A stretch of DNA of 64,000 nucleotides from Verrucomicrobiota bacterium (GCA_014860005.1 JACZKP010000040.1:11176-75175); one strand, 5' to 3'. Shown: positions 26,680 to 36,441, numbered from the stretch's first letter. Notes: generated by a model not told the origin, from the sequence alone. Program-made: numbers and translations.

Positions 26680-27845
26680 GTTTTTTTCGTTCGACTTTTC
26701 ATGGGCGAGATTGGTGTCGGAGTGCAGCGTTGCAACAGCACGCCCGCGAGCCGGCGCACTTTGCCGGGTGTCACCGGTTTGCCGGATTCGGCGCTGGCCA
26801 GTGCGGCAAACGCCAGTTCCAGCGTGGCAAGATTGTTTCGCGCGCTGTGCTCTGGTTCGCGCTTTTCCTCGATGGCGCGCAGCAATTCGCCCATCGTGCC
26901 CTGAAATCCGTTGGTGAACCACGTGCCCTCCAGCTTCGGCGAGCCTGTGCCGCGCGCAGTGGTAAAGGTAACGCACTGGTCGTTGAAATTTACACCCCGG
27001 CTAATTGCCGTGCCCTGGCTGCCGCACAGCATGGTGCGATCGCACTGATCGAAACGGTTTGCGGCATTGAAGACCCAGCGTACCTGGGCATCGCCATAGT
27101 CGGCAATCACGGCCGCAAGCGCCGGCGGCGCGAACGGCTGGCCGGCACTGGCGGTGAGCGTAGCGTAAACGGATTTCGCCCGTCGTCCGCCCAGGAACAC
27201 CGTGGCAATGTCGAACCAATGCACGGCGAAATCATACAGCACCAGATGCCGCAAGGTGTTGAACGGGGTGCTGGCAATCCAGGAGTGATCCCAGGCCAGC
27301 GTGAAATCAACCGTTGCGAGTTCGCCCAGCGTGCCTCGGCGCACAAGTTGGCGCAGATAACTCCAGTGCGGCGCCCAACGGCCATTCTGATTGACGGCCA
27401 GCCGGACGCCTTGCCGCTCGGCCAGGTCGGCCAGTCGGTTGCCCATCTCGAGATCGAGCACGAAAGGTTTCTGGCTTAACACATGTTTGCGCGCTTTTAG
27501 CACGGCTTGCATCAACGGAACGCGCGCCGCAGGATGCGTCGTCACGTCCACGACTTCAATCTCATCGCGCCGCAGCACCTCGCGATAATCGGTCGTGATG
27601 GCCGCGGCAGGAAAAAACTCACGCGCCCGTTGCTGTGCGCGAGCGCGGTCAACGTCGCACAACATCACGACGTCCAATCCCATCTGCCGGTAGTTGCGCA
27701 GATGGACCGCGGAGACGCCCCCACAACCGATCAGCGCAATCTTGGGCCGGTAGCGGCGCGGGCGCGGCGGTTGATACGGCAGCACGGGCGCGGCGACTAA
27801 CTTCGTCGTGCAAACTTTGCTGAAGCCGTAAGATTTCTTCTTCAT
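26676..27845 (-). CDS. Gfo/Idh/MocA-type oxidoreductase
   Basis: From the ATG at 27845 the protein has 389 residues. The Rossmann motif ALIGCGGVSAVHLRNYRQMG lies near residue 37, a VVDVTTHPAARVPLMQ strand follows, and the catalytic Lys motif reads VLSQKPFVLDLEMG. The C-terminal dimer domain includes LVLYDFAVHWFDIATVFLG with the usual His. Members oxidise sugars or inositols with NAD(P). It begins 7 nt after the ROK kinase and overlaps the SIS gene. Confidence 0.9.
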   Translation of the reverse strand: MKKKSYGFSKVCTTKLVAAPVLPYQPPRPRRYRPKIALIGCGGVSAVHLRNYRQMGLDVVMLCDVDRARAQQRAREFFPAAAITTDYREVLRRDEIEVVDVTTHPAARVPLMQAVLKARKHVLSQKPFVLDLEMGNRLADLAERQGVRLAVNQNGRWAPHWSYLRQLVRRGTLGELATVDFTLAWDHSWIASTPFNTLRHLVLYDFAVHWFDIATVFLGGRRAKSVYATLTASAGQPFAPPALAAVIADYGDAQVRWVFNAANRFDQCDRTMLCGSQGTAISRGVNFNDQCVTFTTARGTGSPKLEGTWFTNGFQGTMGELLRAIEEKREPEHSARNNLATLELAFAALASAESGKPVTPGKVRRLAGVLLQRCTPTPISPMKSRTKKT

Positions 27846-27852
27846 CGCGCGG

Positions 27853-28761
27853 TTAGGGATTTTCAGTGGCCGCCAGTTTGGCGGCATAGGCCGCACCGGT
27901 TGCGCCCGCGTTGCTGCCGAGTGCGGCTTTCACCAACCGCACTCGCGCGCCGCCCGGACGCCACTCGTATTCGTCCAGCGACCCCGCCAGCGGCTCAAGC
28001 AGCGCTGCGTCAGCGTTCGCCATGCCGCCACCGATGACGACCAATTCCGGATCGAGCACGTTGATGAATCCCGCGAGGCCCGCCGCCAAGTCACGCACGG
28101 ACCGAAGCCAGATTCTCTCCGCGTCCGGCAAACCCTGGCGATATGCCGCAACGAGTTCGCGTGTGGAGGTGTACTTGCCCTGACTGCGCAGTGCCAGGGA
28201 ACATTCGCCCACGGCATCCTCCAGGCTGCCCGGCGTGTTGACAATATCACGCGGGCCGTCAGGATTTAGCGAGACATGGCCCAAATGTCCGGCGCGGCCC
28301 AAATGCCCGCGCAAAATATGGCCATCCACCATCGCCGCGCCGCCTACCCCCGTACCGAGGGTAAGCAACACCACATTGTTCGCGCCGCGCGCCGCGCCCA
28401 ACCACACCTCCGCCAGCAACGCCGCCTGCGCATCGTTCAACACCGGCACCGGCTCTGGCGCTTCCAACCACTCCTGCCACACCAACCCTTCAAGTCCGGC
28501 AAGGCGATTCGGCAAGTGCGCAATGGATCGTCCGTCCTGCGCGGGCAATCCCGGCGCTGCCACGCCGATTCTCGCGGGGCTTGGGCAGCGCGCGAGAACA
28601 TTGTGAACCACGCTCCGCGCCTGCTCCCGCCAGGCCGGCGTGCCGTCATCGGCAGTTGGCGCGCTCGTCTCCGCCAGCAATTCCCCCAAGGCGGTGAAAG
28701 CGCACGCCTTGAGATTGGTGCCGCCAACATCGAGACCGATGAATGATTGAACTTCACTCAT
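27853..28761 (-). CDS. ROK-family sugar kinase-like protein without zinc motif
   Basis: The 302-residue protein has the ATP phosphate loop FIGLDVGGTNLKACAF at the N-terminus, VLNDAQAALLAEVWLG, LTLGTGVGGAAMVDG and a second phosphate-binding segment VVIGGGMANADAA. The catalytic Asp is expected in LNDAQA. The CxCGxxGC zinc motif that normally follows GH in ROK kinases is absent: the stretch after LGHVSLNPDG has no cysteines in that pattern. It may phosphorylate a hexose or act on an unusual substrate. It starts 3 nt after the SDR gene. Confidence 0.85.
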   Translation of the reverse strand: MSEVQSFIGLDVGGTNLKACAFTALGELLAETSAPTADDGTPAWREQARSVVHNVLARCPSPARIGVAAPGLPAQDGRSIAHLPNRLAGLEGLVWQEWLEAPEPVPVLNDAQAALLAEVWLGAARGANNVVLLTLGTGVGGAAMVDGHILRGHLGRAGHLGHVSLNPDGPRDIVNTPGSLEDAVGECSLALRSQGKYTSTRELVAAYRQGLPDAERIWLRSVRDLAAGLAGFINVLDPELVVIGGGMANADAALLEPLAGSLDEYEWRPGGARVRLVKAALGSNAGATGAAYAAKLAATENP

Positions 28762-28764
28762 GGC

Positions 28765-29574
28765 TCAATCGCTTGTCTCCGATGCGAACTGTCCTTCGCT
28801 GACACACCAGCCGCCGTCCACGGCAAGCACCTGGCCGGTCGTGAAACGCGAGGCGTCGCTCATGAAATAAACCGCCGCCGCATCCAGATCCTCCGCTCGG
28901 CCTATACGCCCGCCGTCGAGCGGTTGTTTGGTTTTGATGAAGCTCAGGACTTTCTCGTCGCGTGCGGCGCGTTGCGCCATGGGCGTTTCCACCAATCCGG
29001 GCGCGAGCACGTTGCAGCGGATGTTCTGCGGCGCATAGCCGGCCGCGATGGATTTGGTAAAACCGATGATTGCGGATTTAGCAGCGGCGTAAGCGTGCGT
29101 GGAAAAGTGATGCGGTGAAGGCGACCAACCCAGCACGCTGCCGAGGTTGAGAATTGTGCCACTGCTGCCGTGCGCGAGAAACTGCCGCACGGCGGCGCGG
29201 TTGGAATAGACCAGCGAAGTCAGATTCAAATCCATGGTGGACCGCCAGCCTTCATCCGTCAGTTCGTGCAACGGCCCGTCGCCGAATTTCCGACCGCTGC
29301 CGCCCGCGACGTGATAAAGCCCGTGAAAACCGCCAAAATGGTTCACCGCCGCATTGATGGCGAGAACCGCCGTCTGCGGGTCAACAGCGTCCGCTGTCAT
29401 GGCGAAAGCCGATGCGCCGAGCCGCTGCTGCGCCGCACTCACGCTGTCCGCATTACGTCCCAAGACAACCACGCGCGCGCCGTGCTCAACGAAGGCACGC
29501 GCGGCAGACAGCCCCAGACCCGTGGTGCCGCCCACAATGACCAGAGATTTCCCGCTGAGATCGAAACGTGCCAT
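28765..29574 (-). CDS. Short-chain dehydrogenase/reductase
   Basis: From the ATG at 29574 the protein has 269 residues. The NAD(P) motif is VIVGGTTGLGLSAARAFVEHG, the catalytic Ser lies in LNLGSVLGW, and the Tyr-Lys pair is in THAYAAAKSAIIG. The C-terminal PGLVETPMAQRA and TGQVLAVDGGW are typical of classical SDRs. It probably oxidises a sugar or polyol alcohol, given the neighbouring Gfo/Idh and kinases. Confidence 0.9.
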   Translation of the reverse strand: MARFDLSGKSLVIVGGTTGLGLSAARAFVEHGARVVVLGRNADSVSAAQQRLGASAFAMTADAVDPQTAVLAINAAVNHFGGFHGLYHVAGGSGRKFGDGPLHELTDEGWRSTMDLNLTSLVYSNRAAVRQFLAHGSSGTILNLGSVLGWSPSPHHFSTHAYAAAKSAIIGFTKSIAAGYAPQNIRCNVLAPGLVETPMAQRAARDEKVLSFIKTKQPLDGGRIGRAEDLDAAAVYFMSDASRFTTGQVLAVDGGWCVSEGQFASETSD

Positions 29575-29638
29575 GCGGGAGAAACCGTGTTGCGGGCGCG
29601 CTGTGATGGCAAGCGAAAAGGTGATTGCAGATTGGCAA

Positions 29639-30595
29639 TCAACGCAGTTTGGTCCGCCAGCGTTCGGTTTCCCGTCGCGAGGGCATTGCTTCCTGCGCGC
29701 CGGCTTTAAGTGTGGCAAGTCCACCGGCCACGTTGGCCAGCGCCACAGCCTCGGCAAGTGAACACCCTTCTGCCATACGGGCGGTCAAGGTGCCGGCGAA
29801 GGCATCCCCTGCCCCCACGGTGTCCACCGGACGAACGCACAAGGTGGAAACACTGAAAAATGTTTCTGCCGTCAGGCATAGGGTTGACTCCGCCCCACGG
29901 GTGATGAGCAGTTGCGTAATGCCTCGCTCGGCAAGCCGACCGCGCCAGGCGGCCGGCTTGCGCAGTGAATCATTTGGGCTGTGACCGAAGATCTGGCGGG
30001 CCTCGATTTCGTTCACCACCACGGCATGAAGCGCCACGCGCCCCCACGGAAAGTCGGCGCGCAACGGAGAAGGATTGAACACCACAGGTACTCGGGCAGC
30101 ATTGGCTATCCGCATGGCGGCCAGCACGGCGGGCAGCGGCACTTCCAACTGCACAAGCAGGGCCTTCGCGCTGCGAATCGCGGCACTGTGCGCTCGAACC
30201 ATGGCGGAGGTAAGGCGGGCGTTGGCCCCGGCGACGACGACAATAGAGTTCTGTCCACGGCCATCAACCGCGATCAAGGCCGTGCCCGTGGTTTGATCCG
30301 GAATCCGATGAACGGCTCGAACATTGATCCCTTCACCGCGGGCAAGCTGTCTCCGATAAGCGTCGCCCCCGGCGTCCCGGCCAAGACAGCCAATCATCGC
30401 CACGCTCGCCCCTTGACGCGCCGCGGCCACGGCTTGATTCGCGCCCTTGCCGCCAAAACGTCGCAGCAACGCAGTCCCCGCAACCGTTTCCCCGGCAGCC
30501 GGCAAACGCTCGACCCGCGCAATCAGGTCGAGATTGAGCGAACCCACCACAACGACGCGCGGCGCGGAAGCTGGGAGAGTTTTTTGATGCTTCAT
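29639..30595 (-). CDS. rbsK: Ribokinase (PfkB family)
   Basis: The 318-residue protein shows the PfkB signature 1 (FGGKGANQAVAAARQGA) and signature 2 with the catalytic base (VDTVGAGDAFAGTLTA). The N-terminal VVVVGSLNLDLIARVERLP is ribokinase-like. It phosphorylates ribose or a similar sugar at C5. It overlaps the nucleoside hydrolase stop by ATGA. Together with RbsB and RbsC in the same block, ribose is the best substrate guess. Confidence 0.88.
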   Translation of the reverse strand: MKHQKTLPASAPRVVVVGSLNLDLIARVERLPAAGETVAGTALLRRFGGKGANQAVAAARQGASVAMIGCLGRDAGGDAYRRQLARGEGINVRAVHRIPDQTTGTALIAVDGRGQNSIVVVAGANARLTSAMVRAHSAAIRSAKALLVQLEVPLPAVLAAMRIANAARVPVVFNPSPLRADFPWGRVALHAVVVNEIEARQIFGHSPNDSLRKPAAWRGRLAERGITQLLITRGAESTLCLTAETFFSVSTLCVRPVDTVGAGDAFAGTLTARMAEGCSLAEAVALANVAGGLATLKAGAQEAMPSRRETERWRTKLR

Positions 30596-31635
30596 CGGGC
30601 CGGAAGATTTGGCGGCTGACTGGTGAGTTGAACCAGGGCTTCCCGCGTGCGGGCGATCTGATCGGCGTTCAATTTCAGAAAGCGGTCCCGCCCGTCCTTC
30701 TTCGGGGAGAATCGCGTAAAGCCATCGTCGAGCACTTCCACCGCGCCGCGCGTGGACAGGTTGAAATAGCCGCGGTCGGGATGCACCGCATAGAGCACGC
30801 TGGTCAAATCCCAGGTGGGCCGATCATGCGGCGGCGGTTCGTATAAGTAATAGGCCTCCGCCAGCAGATGATGCCGCACGTAACCGTAGTCCCGCTCAAT
30901 GCTCACCGCGGGATACGCCAGCGCGATGCCGATTTCAAATCCGCTCCAGACGATGGGCGTGGGCCAGTCGCGCGCGACCTTTTGCGCAGCGGGAATGTCG
31001 CGCACGACGTTGAATTCGAGCATGTGGTTGTTGTCATGAATTGTCTGAAACGAACCGGCCATCACGGACAGTAACTTCACTTTTTGTTTCACCAAATCGC
31101 GCCCGTTGAGCGGCGACACATCGTCAGCCGGCGTGTCGAGCAAAGCGGCGAAGTTGGAGAAGAAGCCGACCTGGATCAGCACCACGCTCGCATCCGGTTG
31201 CGCGGCGAGAATCTTGCGCAACAAGGCCGGCGCGGCCGGGGCATCGCTGCTGCGGTTGAGATCGCGTGGGTAACGCAACTTGCCCTCGTCCTTCACTTCG
31301 GCCAAGGGCAGGAATTTTCCCGGATCGCGCTCCGGCTTGCCTCTAATGCAGCCGATCGGCACATCGGGCCGGCCATAGAAGGTATTGACGGCGTCCACAA
31401 ACGGCCCGGCCAGTTCATCATTCTTTGTGATCGTCACCGCCAGCAAGTCGCAGGCGCCGCGCGACTGCAAGGCGTGCAACATCCCCAAGGCGAGCGCATC
31501 GTCCACATCGTTGCCGATATCTGTGTCGAAGATGACCTTGACCGGTGGAGCAGGAGGCGGAGCACCTGCGGGGCGCGCGCTAAACGGAGTGGATAAACAC
31601 AGCAGCAGACCGACCAGGAGGATTTGTGGTTTCAT
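30592..31635 (-). CDS. Exported nucleoside hydrolase
   Basis: The 347-residue protein begins with a signal peptide (MKPQILLVGLLLCLSTPFSA). The family calcium-binding motif KVIFDTDIGNDVDDALALG follows, and DDVSPLNGRDLV and ARDWPTPIVWSGFEIG come later. Inosine-uridine hydrolases split nucleosides into base and ribose. The signal peptide places the reaction outside the cytoplasm, and the ribose permease gene lies immediately upstream (6-nt gap). This suggests release of ribose before uptake. Confidence 0.87.
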   Translation of the reverse strand: MKPQILLVGLLLCLSTPFSARPAGAPPPAPPVKVIFDTDIGNDVDDALALGMLHALQSRGACDLLAVTITKNDELAGPFVDAVNTFYGRPDVPIGCIRGKPERDPGKFLPLAEVKDEGKLRYPRDLNRSSDAPAAPALLRKILAAQPDASVVLIQVGFFSNFAALLDTPADDVSPLNGRDLVKQKVKLLSVMAGSFQTIHDNNHMLEFNVVRDIPAAQKVARDWPTPIVWSGFEIGIALAYPAVSIERDYGYVRHHLLAEAYYLYEPPPHDRPTWDLTSVLYAVHPDRGYFNLSTRGAVEVLDDGFTRFSPKKDGRDRFLKLNADQIARTREALVQLTSQPPNLPAR

Positions 31636-31641
31636 TGTAGT

Positions 31642-32649
31642 TCAAGGTTGATGGTTTTGATTCGAGTTCACGGTTCTTCCAAGCAATCGTGCCCACAGGG
31701 GAAAGGAGTTTCCCGCCGCGCGTTGCCGCCAGGCATCCGCCACCACCGCGACGATGATGACCAATCCGGTGACCAGGCGCTTCACGGGTTCTGACGCGCC
31801 AACCTGAGCGAGTCCCGCTTCCAAGGTGGCAATAATCAGGACGCCGAAGAACGTCTTGATGACTGAGCCGCGCCCGCCCATCAGGCTCGTACCGCCAATC
31901 ACCGCCGCCGCAATGGCGGACAATTCCAACCCCACGCCCGCGTTGGGATCGGACGCGCCAAGCCGGGCGACATTGCAGAGCGCCCCCAAACCAACCAGCG
32001 CCCCGGCGAGTGCGTACACCGTAAATTTCACGGGCCGCGGGTCAATGCCAGCCAGTCGCGCAGCCTGTTCATTCGCGCCAACCGCAACCATCCGGCGGCC
32101 CAGGACAAGACAGTTCAACAAGACTTGCGCCGCCACGACCACGACGAGCGCGAGGACGAAGGCATACGAAAGACCCAGACCAGAAATGGGTCTGGCCAAG
32201 CCCTCGACCGCCGCGCCGAGATACTTGGTTTGCGAATTCGTCGTGAGATAAGCCAGGCCGCGCGCGATTTCCAGCATCCCGAGGGTGACGATGAACGGCG
32301 GCACCCGGGCGCCGACAATTATCAACCCGTTCACCGCGCCGGCCGCGAAACCTGCCAACACCGCGAGCGCCACGCAGGCGAAGAACGGCCACTGCCAATC
32401 CGTCAGCGCCACGCCCAGCACCGCACCTGCCAGCGCCAGCACCGAACCGACCGACAAATCAATGCCGCCAATGATCAATACCAGCGTCATCCCCGTGGCC
32501 ACCAGCGTAAGGGTCGGGATGCGATTGGCCAGGGCGCCGAAGGTTGCCGGCGTGAGAAACCGACTGCTCATCGCGCCGAACAACAGCATCAAACCGGCAA
32601 GGATGATCGCCAGCGCCACGTAGTCCCGAATCCAGGAGAGTTTGCGCAT
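31642..32649 (-). CDS. rbsC: Ribose-type ABC transporter permease
   Basis: The 335-residue membrane protein has eight to ten hydrophobic segments. RbsC hallmarks include GMTLVLIIGGIDLSVGSVLA (near residue 58), PPFIVTLGMLEIARGLAYL, and ISAIAAAVIGGTSLMGGRGS-like LSAIAAAVIGGTSLMGGRGS near residue 245. It would import a pentose or related sugar with the binding protein at 32785. No ATPase gene (rbsA) lies between or beside them. Confidence 0.9.
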   Translation of the reverse strand: MRKLSWIRDYVALAIILAGLMLLFGAMSSRFLTPATFGALANRIPTLTLVATGMTLVLIIGGIDLSVGSVLALAGAVLGVALTDWQWPFFACVALAVLAGFAAGAVNGLIIVGARVPPFIVTLGMLEIARGLAYLTTNSQTKYLGAAVEGLARPISGLGLSYAFVLALVVVVAAQVLLNCLVLGRRMVAVGANEQAARLAGIDPRPVKFTVYALAGALVGLGALCNVARLGASDPNAGVGLELSAIAAAVIGGTSLMGGRGSVIKTFFGVLIIATLEAGLAQVGASEPVKRLVTGLVIIVAVVADAWRQRAAGNSFPLWARLLGRTVNSNQNHQP

Positions 32650-32784
32650 GAATGGTCCTTCAGCCCCAAATCGAGTTACCCCAGCTCATTCAAAACTGGC
32701 CCAAGTGATTTCAGCGCACGAACCGCACATCAATTCAACCCTTCGTTTGAACAGCGTCAACGGGCAGACACTCATCCCGGTTGC

Positions 32785-33747
32785 TCAACGAGTCACCAAG
32801 TCCACTGCCGTCGTTTGATCGGCAGGTGCGGCGTCTCCCGCCAGAATCTTGAGCGCCGCCTCGATGCCAAACACCGCGAGTTTGTCGGCATGCTGGTCAG
32901 CAGTGGCGACCACCCGTCCATCAGCAAGCATGGGCTTTACGGCGGCAAGGTTGTCGAAGCCGGCCACGAGCACTTTACCTGTGCGGCCCGCCGCCTGCAC
33001 CGCAGCCACGGCGCCCAACGCCATGCTGTCATTGCCACAGAGAATCGCCTTCAAGTCGGGGTGCTCACTCAGCATGGCCGCAGCCACATTGTTGGCTCTG
33101 TCCATTTCCCAATAACCACTCTGCACGCTGACGATGTTCATTCCCGCCGCCTTCATCGCATCCTCAAAACCCGCGCGCCGCTGCTGTCCGTTGAACGCTG
33201 TCGGCACGCCTTCGATGATGGCGACCTTGTCGCCCGCCGTGAGTTTTCGGGCAACAACCTCACCAACGAGACGGGCGCCCGCGCGATTGTCCGGGCCAAC
33301 GAACGGCACGGTCAGGCCGGCTTCCTTGAGCGCCTCGGCATCCAGTTTGTTATCAATGTTCACGACCAGCACACCGGCCGCTTTGGCGCGTTTGAGCGCC
33401 GGCACCAGCGCCTTCGAGTCAGCCGGGGCAATGACAATCGCCTGGACCTGTTGGGCGACCATCTGCTCCACGAGGCCGACTTGCTCGGCCAGGTCGGTTT
33501 CGTTCTTGATGCCGTTAACGATGAGGTCGTAGTCGCCGGCATGCGCCGCCTGATGCTGCTTCGCGCCCTCGGCCATCGTCAGGAAGAATTCATTGGCCAG
33601 CGATTTCATGATCAGGGCCACGCGCGGTTTGCCGGAAGTCTCGCCGGATTCCTTACGATGACAGGCCGGGAGACCCACCGCCAAAGTCAGAATGATTGCG
33701 GATAACGTGGCAGATCGAAGTGGTAAGAAAGGATGCATGAGTTTCAT
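32785..33747 (-). CDS. rbsB: Ribose-type sugar-binding lipoprotein
   Basis: From the ATG at 33747 the protein has 320 residues, with a lipoprotein signal ending LAVGLPAC (Cys29). The periplasmic-binding fold follows (VALIMKSLANEFFLTMAEGA, VLVVNIDNKLDAEAL, AILCGNDSMALGAVAAVQAA). It captures a sugar for the RbsC-type permease. It is the first gene of the minus-strand sugar block. A 135-nt gap separates it from rbsC. Confidence 0.9.
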   Translation of the reverse strand: MKLMHPFLPLRSATLSAIILTLAVGLPACHRKESGETSGKPRVALIMKSLANEFFLTMAEGAKQHQAAHAGDYDLIVNGIKNETDLAEQVGLVEQMVAQQVQAIVIAPADSKALVPALKRAKAAGVLVVNIDNKLDAEALKEAGLTVPFVGPDNRAGARLVGEVVARKLTAGDKVAIIEGVPTAFNGQQRRAGFEDAMKAAGMNIVSVQSGYWEMDRANNVAAAMLSEHPDLKAILCGNDSMALGAVAAVQAAGRTGKVLVAGFDNLAAVKPMLADGRVVATADQHADKLAVFGIEAALKILAGDAAPADQTTAVDLVTR

Positions 33748-34002
33748 ACGTCGCACGGAATTAGATAGCAAACCCGGTCAGGTAGGAACACTAAAACTTC
33801 CACAGCAAGTTAGCCTCAGCATCAGTGGCAAGGCACAAGCCATGAGTATGCCTGGCTGCCGGATGAATACTCATCACCGATTCAACGCGAAGGCACAGGG
33901 AATCCATTTACTCAGAGTCAGCATCGGCGAATCGCGCAAGCACGTGCCCGGAGCAATGGAATTCCGCTTGCCATTACCTTCCCCGGTGACTGAGATGACG
34001 GC

Positions 34003-35319
34003 ATGACATTACGTACGCCACACCGTTCATTCAGCCGCCCCCTTGCCGCCCTCCTTCTCTTCCTCTCCCCTGCCCTGTTTGCCCAGGCAGCATCGTCCAC
34101 CAATTACCAAATCAACGTCGGCACTGATCGTCCGGAAGCCATTTACGAGCAAAACGAGACGGTTGGGTTTAATCTCACCGTGACGCTCAATGGACAATTC
34201 CTCACGAATGCCGAAGTCCAATGGACGATGACCAAGGACGGCGTGCCGCCGGTTCGCACTGGCACAATCTTCCTGACCAGTGGTCACGGTACGGTGACCG
34301 GCACGTTGGCCGAACCCGGTTTTCTGCAATTCCGGGCGACTTTTCATCCTCCAGCCAGCCGAGCGCCCACGGCGGTCGCGGGTGCCGGCATTGATCCACT
34401 AAAGATTAAACCCAGCCTGCCGGTGCCGGATGATTTTGATGAGTTTTGGTCCGCGCAGAAAAAGAAACTTGCCGCCGTCCGCGTCAATCCGCGGCTCACG
34501 TCCGTTAAGTCACCTCACGCCGAAGTGGAGTGCTTTGATCTTAAGGCGGACAGCCACGGGTCGCCGGTTTCCGGCTACTTTGCGAGGCCGGCGGAAGCCA
34601 AACCCAAGAGCCTGCCGATCATTCTCACCGTCCACGGCGCGGGCGTGCGCAGCTCCAGTCTCGACGGACCAGCCAACTGGGCAAAACAGGGTTTTCTGGC
34701 GCTGGACATCAATGCGCATGGTATCCCCAACGGCCAGCCGCAAAGCTATTACAGCGAGCTCGCAAACGGCGCGCTTAAAGATTATCGGTCAGCGGGCCGC
34801 GAGTCGCGCGAGACGGTTTATTTCCTGGGCATGTTTCTGCGCGTGCTGCGGGCGATTGATTTCCTGACTGAGCAACCTGAGTGGGACGGACGCACGGTCA
34901 TTGTTTACGGCAGCAGCCAGGGCGGTGCTCAGGCAATCGTGGCGGCCGGACTGGATGAACGCGTGACGTTCTTTGCGGCCGGCGTGCCGGCAATGTGCGA
35001 TCACACCGGCACGGTGGCCGGCCGGGTGAATGGGTGGCCGAAATTAGTACCCAGCGGCCTGGATGGCACGCCGAATCCGCAGGTGCTTCAGGTCGCGCGC
35101 TATTACGACATGGTCAACTTTGCCACGCGGGCGAAGGCGGCGGGAATCGTGACCGTCGGTTTCATTGACGCCACTTGTCCACCCAGCACGGTTTACGCAG
35201 CCTACAATGCGTTGCCCGGAATGAAGGAGATGTTCAACGACCCGACGGCGACGCACACGATTTCCGCCCACGCCGGCGCGGCCATGCGGCAAGCCATTCT
35301 CCGGCACGCCGGAAAGTAA
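34003..35319 (+). CDS. Secreted acetylxylan esterase-like hydrolase
   Basis: The 438-residue protein has a signal peptide (LAALLLFLSPALFAQA) and an N-terminal beta domain (about residues 30-130). An AXE1-type alpha/beta hydrolase follows, with PVPDDFDEFWSAQKKKL, the Ser nucleophile in VIVYGSSQGGAQAIVAAG, the acid region GFIDATCPPSTVYAAYN and a His in THTISAHAGA. The family removes acetyl groups from xylan or cephalosporin-type esters. It diverges from the sugar block across 255 nt that contain no recognised gene. Confidence 0.88.
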   Translation: MTLRTPHRSFSRPLAALLLFLSPALFAQAASSTNYQINVGTDRPEAIYEQNETVGFNLTVTLNGQFLTNAEVQWTMTKDGVPPVRTGTIFLTSGHGTVTGTLAEPGFLQFRATFHPPASRAPTAVAGAGIDPLKIKPSLPVPDDFDEFWSAQKKKLAAVRVNPRLTSVKSPHAEVECFDLKADSHGSPVSGYFARPAEAKPKSLPIILTVHGAGVRSSSLDGPANWAKQGFLALDINAHGIPNGQPQSYYSELANGALKDYRSAGRESRETVYFLGMFLRVLRAIDFLTEQPEWDGRTVIVYGSSQGGAQAIVAAGLDERVTFFAAGVPAMCDHTGTVAGRVNGWPKLVPSGLDGTPNPQVLQVARYYDMVNFATRAKAAGIVTVGFIDATCPPSTVYAAYNALPGMKEMFNDPTATHTISAHAGAAMRQAILRHAGK

Positions 35320-35445
35320 CGCCAACACCCAGGCTTCGCAGACCAGCGCGGCGGCGCGAGTGCGGTGGGATTGTTGTTGTCGGGGATTTGCGGCCGACGG
35401 GCGTGGTGTCTGGTGGATTCCAGCAGAACGGGTGTCGGCTTTGAT

Positions 35446-36441
35446 CTATGCCTTGAGAATTCGACTCGCGGCCTGCTTGACCGCGTCGGCCAGTTCCCGC
35501 GGCTTCACGACCACGGCGTCGCCGCCCCAACTCAACACCCAGCGTTCGATCTCAACGAGGCTGGAAAGTTGGAAGCGCAGTTCCACACCGCCGCCTTTGA
35601 GTTCGCGTAATTCCTGGGACTCGTGCCATTTCTTTTCGCGGATGTAGTCGGCCACACGCGGGTTGAAGCGCAGGACCACTTTGAATTCACCTTCGCCGGA
35701 GTGGACCCCGAAGCTGTCGCGCAGGCGTTTTTCCAGGGAAAACTTTTGCGGAACAGGAAACGTTTTACCAGTCGCTTTGACCGACTGCACGCGCGCGGGG
35801 ACAAAGGTTCGAATGTCCTTACGGGCGTGATCCCAGGCGAAAAGAAACCATTCGCCGTTAATGTTGGCGAGGTGATAAGGATCAACCAGACGGACCTCGC
35901 CCTGCTGGCTGCCCGCTTTGCGGTAAACGAGTTCGAGCTGACGACGATGCGCCGTGCCCTTGGCCAGGGCGTCGAAGATGGCGAGGTTCAGAATTGGCTC
36001 GGCGCGGGTGCGGAAGGAGATGGTTTGCTCGATGTCCGCGAGATTGAGCGAGATGGTGTCCGGCAGCGATTGCTCGATCTTGCGAATGGCGCTGAGGAGC
36101 GGTTTCTCGAATTGCGTGCCGCGATACTGCTCCAAGGCCTTCTCGGCAATGACCAGCGCGACGAGTTCGCCTTCAGTGATGTGCAGCGTGGGGAACGCGG
36201 TGACTTCCGCAGTGTAATGATAACCGAAATTTTGGGGCGAATACTCGATCGGCAATTCGAGCCGGTCGCGCATGAATTCAATGTCGCGATGAATGGATTT
36301 GGTGCTGACCTCCAGTTCCGCGGCCAGCCGGGTGGCGTTGGGAAACTTACCGGATTGGACGGCCTGATGGATGCGCAACATGCGCTCCAGCGGCGGCCGG
36401 GACAGCGGCGAGTGTGGCGGCAGCTTTGCCTTGCGGTTCAT
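35446..36441 (-). CDS. HTH-WYL transcriptional regulator
   Basis: The ATG at 36441 gives 331 residues. An N-terminal winged HTH is seen at MLRIHQAVQSGKFPNATRLA and ELEVSTKSIHRDIEFMRDRL. A WYL ligand-binding domain (RLVDPYHLANINGEWFLFAW) and a C-terminal WCX extension follow (VLRFNPRVADYIREKKWHES). Such proteins regulate genes in response to nucleotides or DNA ends. The start lies 95 nt inside the preceding lipoprotein frame; the ATG at 36381 would reduce the overlap. Confidence 0.88.
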   Translation of the reverse strand: MNRKAKLPPHSPLSRPPLERMLRIHQAVQSGKFPNATRLAAELEVSTKSIHRDIEFMRDRLELPIEYSPQNFGYHYTAEVTAFPTLHITEGELVALVIAEKALEQYRGTQFEKPLLSAIRKIEQSLPDTISLNLADIEQTISFRTRAEPILNLAIFDALAKGTAHRRQLELVYRKAGSQQGEVRLVDPYHLANINGEWFLFAWDHARKDIRTFVPARVQSVKATGKTFPVPQKFSLEKRLRDSFGVHSGEGEFKVVLRFNPRVADYIREKKWHESQELRELKGGGVELRFQLSSLVEIERWVLSWGGDAVVVKPRELADAVKQAASRILKA

